DNA of 11,918 bases, taken from the NCBI GenBank assembly GCA_023417165.1, contig JAEZGD010000643.1:1-11918 (forward strand). Reading direction: 5' to 3'. Shown piece by piece: positions 6,943-11,918 of the stretch; position 1 is the stretch's first letter; each line of letters starts with the position of its first letter. Position numbers and translations under genes: made by a program. Under the pieces are notes generated by a model. It ran no database searches. It had not been told where the DNA came from and worked only from the letters and a program-made list of their open reading frames with translations. The stretch comes from Planctomycetota bacterium (GTDB lineage: Bacteria > Planctomycetota > Planctomycetia > Pirellulales > Pirellulaceae).

Positions 6943-7845
6943 ATGGTCCGCCATCAAAAATCACCGCCGCTGGTGGGTTTTGTTGCTGCCAAGCAAGTCA
7001 AGCAACGCCTGGCGATGGTATCGAAACAACTGCAGCGGGCCGCGCAGGCGTCGCCTGACGAGCCTGAGCCAGTTCATCAACTGCGCGTCGCTTGCCGTAG
7101 GGCAAGAGCCACGCTCGACTTCTTCGCTGCCGCACTACCTCAGCGCAAGAGCGAGTGGTTCTTACGGAAGCTTCGTAAATTGCGCAAAGCAGCCGATGAG
7201 GCGCGCAATCTCGACGTCTATCGGCAGCGGCTTAAGCAGCAAGAGGCGACGCTTCCTGGCGAGGTCGCTGCATTGTTGGAGAAACGTCGCATCGCCGCGC
7301 AGAAGCCGCTGCGGAAACTCAACAAGCAGTTGCGCGCCAGCAAACGTTGGCAACAAAGGCAGCGCCAACTTCTGAAAAAGCTTTCTTCGTCGCGGCAGCG
7401 CGCGCCGGTGCTCAACCAACCTTTCCAGGCCTTCGTGCCTCTGGCGTTAGCGCCTACGCTCGCCGAATTTACAGCGGCGCTGAACTCGCCTGGTCAGTCG
7501 GCCAAGCGGCTGCATGCGTTGCGAGTGGCTGGCAAGCATTTGCGCTATGCCTTGGAGCTATTGGAGCCGGTCTTTCCGAAGCGTTTGCGGACTTCGCTGC
7601 TGGCGCAGTTAAAGCGACTTCAAGATGTGCTAGGCGATCTCAATGACGCCGCCACGGCTGAAATCTTGGTGGCCGAGTTGGCGCTGCAAGCCGATGGCGA
7701 CGCGCTTCGCTGGCTCAAAACACAACGCAAGCAAGAACGCGCCGCCTTTAGTGCAGGTCGTTCGAAGTTCTGGCGCGGTTGGACGCAGAAGGAACGTCAG
7801 AAGTGGCAGTCGGCTCTAGAGCGCTGCGCATCGACCCAATCGTAG
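6943..7845 (+). CDS. CHAD-domain protein (predicted polyphosphate-binding)
   Basis: CHAD (conserved histidine alpha-helical domain) proteins form two four-helix bundles lined with basic residues that bind inorganic polyphosphate, and some localise to polyP granules. I chose ATG 6943 (300 residues); a TTG at 6904 would add 13 residues not needed by the domain. The first bundle has the signature PVHQLRVACRRARATLDFF (H45, R48, R52, R53) and RKLRKAADEARNLDVY (about 80-93). The second repeats it as LHALRVAGKHLRYALELL (H191, R194) and LKRLQDVLGDLNDAATAE. The protein is very rich in Lys, Arg and Gln and has no signal peptide or membrane segment, so it is cytosolic. It is CHAD alone, without the CYTH triphosphatase domain that often accompanies it. 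Position after ppx, ppk1 and sixA agrees with a polyP scaffold or granule protein. Two hairpins separate it from sixA. Confidence 0.9.
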   Translation: MVRHQKSPPLVGFVAAKQVKQRLAMVSKQLQRAAQASPDEPEPVHQLRVACRRARATLDFFAAALPQRKSEWFLRKLRKLRKAADEARNLDVYRQRLKQQEATLPGEVAALLEKRRIAAQKPLRKLNKQLRASKRWQQRQRQLLKKLSSSRQRAPVLNQPFQAFVPLALAPTLAEFTAALNSPGQSAKRLHALRVAGKHLRYALELLEPVFPKRLRTSLLAQLKRLQDVLGDLNDAATAEILVAELALQADGDALRWLKTQRKQERAAFSAGRSKFWRGWTQKERQKWQSALERCASTQS

Positions 7846-7869
7846 CCGCGGTTGGCCTTGAAGCACACG

Positions 7870-8511
7870 TTACTGACGCATCAGCCACCACAAGTAAACG
7901 CCGCAAGCGATAAACAGCAACAGCATGCTGCCCAGCAAGATCCAAATGCGCGTCAGGTCCTCGCGCAATACCTCCTGATCGCCGGTGGGACGTGGGACGG
8001 GAACGCCATCTTCAAATTCGTAGCCGCAATGCTCGCACTCTTTATAGAAACGCGGGACGAATGGTTCGTCGCAGGTAGGGCAAACGACCGATAGCGGCGG
8101 CGCGTCTTCGTCGTGGCCCACTCGCCCTGGACCATGATAGGCCAACGGAAAGTGCGTCCCCGCCGTGCCGCAGAAGCGACAGACGGCCAAGCGTCGCTCG
8201 CCGCACATCAAGCAGCGCGGCCAGGCATCGAGATCGACCACCGGGGCCGGCTCGGGTGGTTCTTTCGTCGCGTGCTGGCGTTCGACCTGGTTGCGATCGA
8301 AGGCCATGGCAATCTCGCGGGCCTTTTCCGCATCGGCCGAAGCCACCACTACGCGGGCATTCGAGGACCAGCCCGGCGGCAGGCCTCCCACCGCTCCGCT
8401 GAGCGCTTCGTTGATGATCCAGGCGTCGATATCCCGCAGCGCCAGTTGCTCTTTCAAAAGCTGCGCCTGGACCGCATCGGCGGCAGAATAAATTGGAACC
8501 AGGTCGCCCAT
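7870..8511 (-). CDS. DUF2007 domain protein with two zinc ribbons and C-terminal membrane anchor
   Basis: Unknown function. I chose the ATG at 8509-8511 (213 residues) because GGAG lies 6 bases before it and DUF2007 starts right after (LVPIYSAADAVQAQLLKEQL). Residues about 4-70 form the DUF2007 domain, a small alpha/beta domain annotated as a putative signal-transducing domain. Residues 71-95 are a charged, Pro-rich linker. Two four-Cys zinc-ribbon-like modules follow: C100-x2-C103 with C111-x2-C114, and C144-x2-C147 with C159-x2-C162. A single hydrophobic segment (about 189-211, IWILLGSMLLLFIACGVYLW) ends the chain with only two or three residues after it, so it looks tail-anchored with the zinc ribbons in the cytoplasm. 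It converges on the CHAD gene with only 24 bases between the stops and is divergent from the hydrolase gene. A longer start at 8562 is possible but less supported. Confidence 0.8.
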   Translation of the reverse strand: MGDLVPIYSAADAVQAQLLKEQLALRDIDAWIINEALSGAVGGLPPGWSSNARVVVASADAEKAREIAMAFDRNQVERQHATKEPPEPAPVVDLDAWPRCLMCGERRLAVCRFCGTAGTHFPLAYHGPGRVGHDEDAPPLSVVCPTCDEPFVPRFYKECEHCGYEFEDGVPVPRPTGDQEVLREDLTRIWILLGSMLLLFIACGVYLWWLMRQ

Positions 8512-8626
8512 GAAATACTCCGTTTCGTGAACCATTGAACTCTGCCGCGGAAAATCTGGCAATCGGTCGTACGATCACTTACACTTCGAGCACATGCCTC
8601 TTGTTCCCCTGTTTGGAATCCCACCT
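8512..8626. other. Divergent intergenic region shared by the DUF2007 and hydrolase genes
   Basis: These 115 bases should hold promoters for both divergent genes. For the plus strand the best -10 match is TACACT (8580-8585), with a weak TGGCAA 17 bases upstream (8557-8562); I would not rely on it. No repeat or terminator is evident. Confidence 0.3.
8518..8521 (-). promoter_or_regulatory. Ribosome-binding site GGAG deciding the start of the DUF2007 gene
   Basis: On the minus strand GGAG precedes the ATG at 8509-8511 with 6 bases between. This favours that start over the in-frame ATGs further upstream (8533-8535 and 8560-8562). Confidence 0.6.
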
Positions 8627-10831
8627 ATGATCCGCTTGCATCTTCTCTCGGGGATTGCCTTGTTGGTTTTGGCTTCGGTATCTGTTGCCCAAGGGCCTGA
8701 TTTGGTGCCCGCTGGCAAGCAGCCCGCCGATAGCCGCCTGGCCGCCCCTAAAGACTTGGATGGCTACTTTCCGTTTACGCCTGCCGCGACGATAGATGAA
8801 TGGAATCGGCGCGCCGAACGTTTGCGATTACAAGTGCTGGTTTCACAGGGAATTTACCCCTTGCCGAGCAAGACACCGCTCAATGCTGTGGTGCATGGCA
8901 AGGTCGATCGCGGCGACTACACCGTCGAACGCGTCTATTTCGAAAGTATGCCAGGCTTCTTCGTCACCGGCAGCCTCTATCGACCGGTCGGCAAAGAGGG
9001 AAAACTTCCGGCGATTCTGTGTCCGCATGGCCACTGGAACGATGGTCGCTTCTATGATGCCGGGCGGGACGCCGTCCGCCGCGAAATCGTTAACGGAGCC
9101 GAGCGCTTTGAAGACAGCGGTCGCAGTCCCTTGCAGGCCCGCTGCGTGCAACTAGCTCGGATGGGCTGTGTGGTGCTGCACTACGACATGATTGGATATG
9201 CCGACTGCACACAACTGTCGTTCGACCTGGTGCATCGCTATGGCATCGGCAAGCTCGAACGCCGCCCGCATATGGAAAAGGAAACGAGTTGGGGACTGTT
9301 CACACCCCAAGCCGAGTCACGCCTGCAATCGGCGATGGGCTTGCAAACGTGGAATTCGATCCGCGCGCTCGACTTTATCGAAACGTTGCCGGATGTCGAC
9401 ACGTCGCGCCTAGGCGTGACCGGAGCGAGCGGCGGCGGAACACAAACATTTTTGCTGGCGGCGGTCGATCCGCGCGTAAAGGTATCGGTGCCGGCGGTGA
9501 TGGTTTCGACATCGATGCAGGGAGGCTGCACGTGCGAGAACTCGTGCTTGCTGCGCGTCGGGACCGGTAACGTTGAACTGGCGGCGCTGTTTGCTCCGAA
9601 GCCGCAGCTATGTATTTCTGCCGACGACTGGACACGAGAAATGCCCACGAAGGGATTTCCCGAACTGCAGCAACACTACAAGCTGCTGAACGCCGAAAAG
9701 AACGTTGCCCACCGTCCGCTGCTGCATTTCGGACATAACTACAACTATGTCAGCCGTGCGGGCATGTATTCGTGGATTAACAAGCACTTCAACCTGGGCA
9801 TTCCCGAACCGGTGGTGGAAGAAGATTATCAGCGGCTGACGCGCGAAGAGATGACGGTCTGGGATGCGCAGCATCCGCAGCCGGAATCGGGCGACGAATT
9901 CGAACAGAAGCTATGCCGCTACTGGGACGAAGACAGCCAGAAGCAACTCGCGGCGCTGGCAGGGCAGGGCGAATATCGTCAAACGCTGCAAAATGCCTGG
10001 CGCATCTTGGCCGATGTTCGCCCGGCAAGCGACGGCACGCCGCTACCGCATTCGGCCGATCTGGACTACGAGCAAACGGTCAAAGAAGATTGCGGCGACT
10101 ACCTGGAGATGGCCGGCCTGCTCCGCAACAAGACCGAGAAGACCGAACTGCCGGTCGCGTTCTTGTATCCGAAGGATTGGAAGGGGACCGTCGCGATCTG
10201 GCTGAGCAGCGCCGGCAAAGCGGGCCTGTATGACGCCGATGGCAAGCCGAGCGCCGGCGCTCGTAAGTTGCTGGCCAGCGGCGCGGCGATCTTGGGCGCC
10301 GATCTGCTCTATCAAGGCGAGTTCAATGCGGATGGTCAGCCGCTTACAGCGACTCCAGTCGTCAAAAACCCTCGCCAATACGCTGGCTATACGTTTGGTT
10401 TCAATCGAACGGTGTTGGCCAACCGCGTGCATGATGTGCTGAACCTGGTGGAATACGTGCGCAAGCACGAAAGCCAGCCAAAACGCGTTTATCTCGTGGC
10501 GCTCGACGAAACCGCGCCAGTGGCCGCTGTGGCGCAGCTCCTGTCGCCCAATGCGGTTGATCGCGCGGCGCTCGATACGCGAGGTTTTCGCTTTGCGAAG
10601 GTCGACAATCACCGTAGCCTGCAATTCATCCCTGGCGGTGCGAAGTATGGCGACCTGCCTGGCGTGTTAGCCGCGCTCACGCCAACATCGTTGTTCGTGG
10701 CGGGGGAATCGGCCGAGACGCTGAAGCCGGTGTTGGCTGCTTGGGGGACCGAGAAGTCGAAGCTGACGCTCTCGGACGTCCAAGGCGACAAGACCAGCGC
10801 AGCGGCAGTCGAGTGGCTGCTGCAACCGTGA
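8627..10831 (+). CDS. Secreted tandem alpha/beta-hydrolase (acetyl-xylan-esterase / dienelactone-hydrolase-like)
   Basis: Predicted exported esterase or peptidase-like hydrolase; the substrate is unknown, with carbohydrate esters a reasonable guess. ATG 8627 (734 residues) gives a clean signal peptide: MIRL, a hydrophobic core, and likely cleavage after A21 (VSVA/Q). ATG 8594 would add 11 residues in front and weaken it. Domain 1 (about 45-400) is a full alpha/beta-hydrolase: oxyanion-hole region CPHGHW (H134), nucleophile elbow G-A-S268-G-G-G, probable acid D333 or D334 in SADDW, and catalytic H370 in FGHNYNY. A Cys-rich loop C301-x-C303-x3-C307 follows the nucleophile strand. A linker (about 400-507) leads to domain 2 (508-734), which repeats the hydrolase layout but has ALDET (D627) where the serine elbow should be, so it looks inactive. 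It stands alone, divergent from the DUF2007 gene and 84 bases before purB. Confidence 0.85.
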   Translation: MIRLHLLSGIALLVLASVSVAQGPDLVPAGKQPADSRLAAPKDLDGYFPFTPAATIDEWNRRAERLRLQVLVSQGIYPLPSKTPLNAVVHGKVDRGDYTVERVYFESMPGFFVTGSLYRPVGKEGKLPAILCPHGHWNDGRFYDAGRDAVRREIVNGAERFEDSGRSPLQARCVQLARMGCVVLHYDMIGYADCTQLSFDLVHRYGIGKLERRPHMEKETSWGLFTPQAESRLQSAMGLQTWNSIRALDFIETLPDVDTSRLGVTGASGGGTQTFLLAAVDPRVKVSVPAVMVSTSMQGGCTCENSCLLRVGTGNVELAALFAPKPQLCISADDWTREMPTKGFPELQQHYKLLNAEKNVAHRPLLHFGHNYNYVSRAGMYSWINKHFNLGIPEPVVEEDYQRLTREEMTVWDAQHPQPESGDEFEQKLCRYWDEDSQKQLAALAGQGEYRQTLQNAWRILADVRPASDGTPLPHSADLDYEQTVKEDCGDYLEMAGLLRNKTEKTELPVAFLYPKDWKGTVAIWLSSAGKAGLYDADGKPSAGARKLLASGAAILGADLLYQGEFNADGQPLTATPVVKNPRQYAGYTFGFNRTVLANRVHDVLNLVEYVRKHESQPKRVYLVALDETAPVAAVAQLLSPNAVDRAALDTRGFRFAKVDNHRSLQFIPGGAKYGDLPGVLAALTPTSLFVAGESAETLKPVLAAWGTEKSKLTLSDVQGDKTSAAAVEWLLQP

Positions 10832-10880
10832 GCGCGTCCTGGCACCGGCCCCTGCGCGAAGGGCGATTTCGACGCTAGAA

Positions 10881-10910
10881 TGGTCCTTTTTCCCGCGCGT
10901 CGCAGGACCA
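10881..10910 (+). promoter_or_regulatory. Stem-loop covering the purB ribosome-binding site
   Basis: TGGTCCT (10881-10887) pairs perfectly with AGGACCA (10904-10910) over 7 bp, with a 16-base loop. The right arm contains the AGGA (10904-10907) that lies 8 bases before the purB ATG, so folding would hide the site. A competing partner, GTCCTG (10836-10841), can pair with CAGGAC (10903-10908). A -10-like TAGAAT (10876-10881) overlaps the left arm. A transcript starting from it would lack most of that arm, so the stem matters only if transcription starts further upstream. Confidence 0.4.
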
Positions 10911-10915
10911 GTGCC

Positions 10916-11918
10916 ATGTCTGACCACAATCGCTATGAGAACCCGCTGATTAGCCGCTATGCCTCGGAAGAGATGGCGACGCTGTGGGGGGATCAGCGAA
11001 AGTTCAGCACCTGGCGGCGGTTGTGGGTCATGCTGGCCGAGGCCGAGCAAGAACTCGGCCTGCCGATCACCGATCAGCAACTGGCCGAGATGCGGGCCCA
11101 CTTGGACGACATTGACTTTGCGGTCGCCGCGAAGCACGAGAAACGCCTGCGCCACGATGTGATGGCGCACGTGACGACGTTCGGCGAGTGCTGCCCTTCG
11201 GCCAAGCCGATCATTCACCTCGGTGCGACCAGTTGCTTTGTCACCGACAACACCGACCTGCTGCTGATGCGGGAGGGCCTCGAACTGGTCGCCCGGCGGC
11301 TCGCAGGCGTGATCGACGCGCTCGGCAGCTTTGCGGCTAAGTATCGCGACTTGCCCTGCTTGGGATACACGCATTTGCAGCCTGCGCAGCCGACGACGGT
11401 GGGCAAACGGGCGACGCTGTGGGCCTATGACCTGGCGCTCGACCTGGCGGAAGTCGAGCATCGCATCGCCAGCTTGCGGGCGCGTAGCGTCAAGGGAACC
11501 ACCGGCACCCAGGCGAGTTTTCTGGAATTGTTTGGCGGCGATCACGCACGCGTTCGCGATTTGGAACATCGCGTCGCCTTGAAGATGGGCTTCAAGGCCA
11601 CTTATGCAGTGACTGGGCAAACGTACACGCGCAAAGTCGATGCTCAGGTCCTCGATGTCCTCTCGGGCGTCGCTCAAACGGCTCACAAGGCCGCCACTGA
11701 TCTGCGTCTGCTCATCAGCCGCAAAGAAATCGACGAACCGTACGTCAAGGACCAAATTGGCTCGTCGGCGATGGCCTACAAGCGCAATCCGATGCGGTGC
11801 GAGCGAATCTGTGCGCTCGCCCGGTTCGTGACGAGCCTGCAAGGCAGCGCCGCCCAAACGATGGCGGTGCAGTGGATGGAACGCACGCTCGACGACAGCG
11901 CTAATCGCCGTCTGGTGA
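10916..11918 (+). CDS. purB: Adenylosuccinate lyase, 3'-truncated by window edge
   Basis: Catalyses two steps of purine synthesis: SAICAR to AICAR plus fumarate, and adenylosuccinate to AMP plus fumarate. It belongs to the fumarase/aspartase superfamily and acts as a cytosolic tetramer. ATG 10916 follows AGGA by 8 bases and gives the expected N-terminus, YENPLISRYASEEM. The visible 334 residues hold the H80-D81 motif (RLRHDVMAHV), IHLGATS, the catalytic His in YTHLQPAQ (H153), KGTTGTQASF, and the flexible signature loop GSSAMAYKRNP (282-292) with its catalytic serine. Near the edge comes WMERTLDDSANRR. The frame is open to the last base, so roughly the final third lies outside the window. The residues resemble the long, human/clostridial type of the enzyme more than the E. 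coli type. It follows the hydrolase by 84 bases and is probably expressed separately as a housekeeping gene. Confidence 0.95.
   Translation, partial: MSDHNRYENPLISRYASEEMATLWGDQRKFSTWRRLWVMLAEAEQELGLPITDQQLAEMRAHLDDIDFAVAAKHEKRLRHDVMAHVTTFGECCPSAKPIIHLGATSCFVTDNTDLLLMREGLELVARRLAGVIDALGSFAAKYRDLPCLGYTHLQPAQPTTVGKRATLWAYDLALDLAEVEHRIASLRARSVKGTTGTQASFLELFGGDHARVRDLEHRVALKMGFKATYAVTGQTYTRKVDAQVLDVLSGVAQTAHKAATDLRLLISRKEIDEPYVKDQIGSSAMAYKRNPMRCERICALARFVTSLQGSAAQTMAVQWMERTLDDSANRRLV

Noticed and set aside
1..11918. Mobile element, CRISPR, toxin-antitoxin or defence system
   Set aside because: No transposase, integrase, direct-repeat array or defence-type domain is encoded. All larger frames belong to metabolic, lipoprotein or hydrolase families.

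Overview
The window looks like a chromosomal segment of a planctomycete, probably Pirellulales-like. The clues are a short lipoprotein with a transthyretin-like fold (a type these genomes carry in many copies), a large secreted two-domain alpha/beta-hydrolase, a DUF2007/zinc-ribbon/membrane protein, GC-rich DNA, and several genes with no clear Shine-Dalgarno sequence. This placement rests on protein style only, as there is no rRNA or other marker here. I see no IS element, CRISPR array, tRNA, prophage or integration site.

Layout. 1-720: 3' part of a short-chain dehydrogenase gene. 805-1233: small lipoprotein. 1234-1490: 257-base intergenic stretch with a strong imperfect hairpin (1356-1417) whose right arm overlaps a possible promoter. 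1491-7845: five same-strand genes, namely a ROK sugar kinase, a Ppx/GppA exopolyphosphatase, polyphosphate kinase PPK1, a SixA-type phosphohistidine phosphatase and a CHAD-domain protein. 7870-8511 (minus strand): DUF2007 protein with two zinc ribbons and a C-terminal membrane anchor, convergent with the CHAD gene. 8627-10831: secreted alpha/beta-hydrolase (acetyl-xylan-esterase/dienelactone-hydrolase-like). 10916 to the window end: 5' two thirds of purB, adenylosuccinate lyase, running off the edge.

How the genes fit together. The central block reads as a polyphosphate module. PPK1 makes polyP through a phosphohistidine enzyme and Ppx is positioned to degrade it. CHAD is a known polyP-binding domain, and SixA removes phosphate from phosphohistidine. 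The leading ROK kinase, 4 bases from ppx, might consume polyP or ATP to phosphorylate a sugar. The flanking genes show no obvious link to this module.

Most worth checking: the complete five-gene polyP module; unusual active-site residues in the Ppx-family protein; the second, apparently dead hydrolase domain in the secreted esterase; the hairpin before the ROK gene; and the stem that covers the purB ribosome-binding site.
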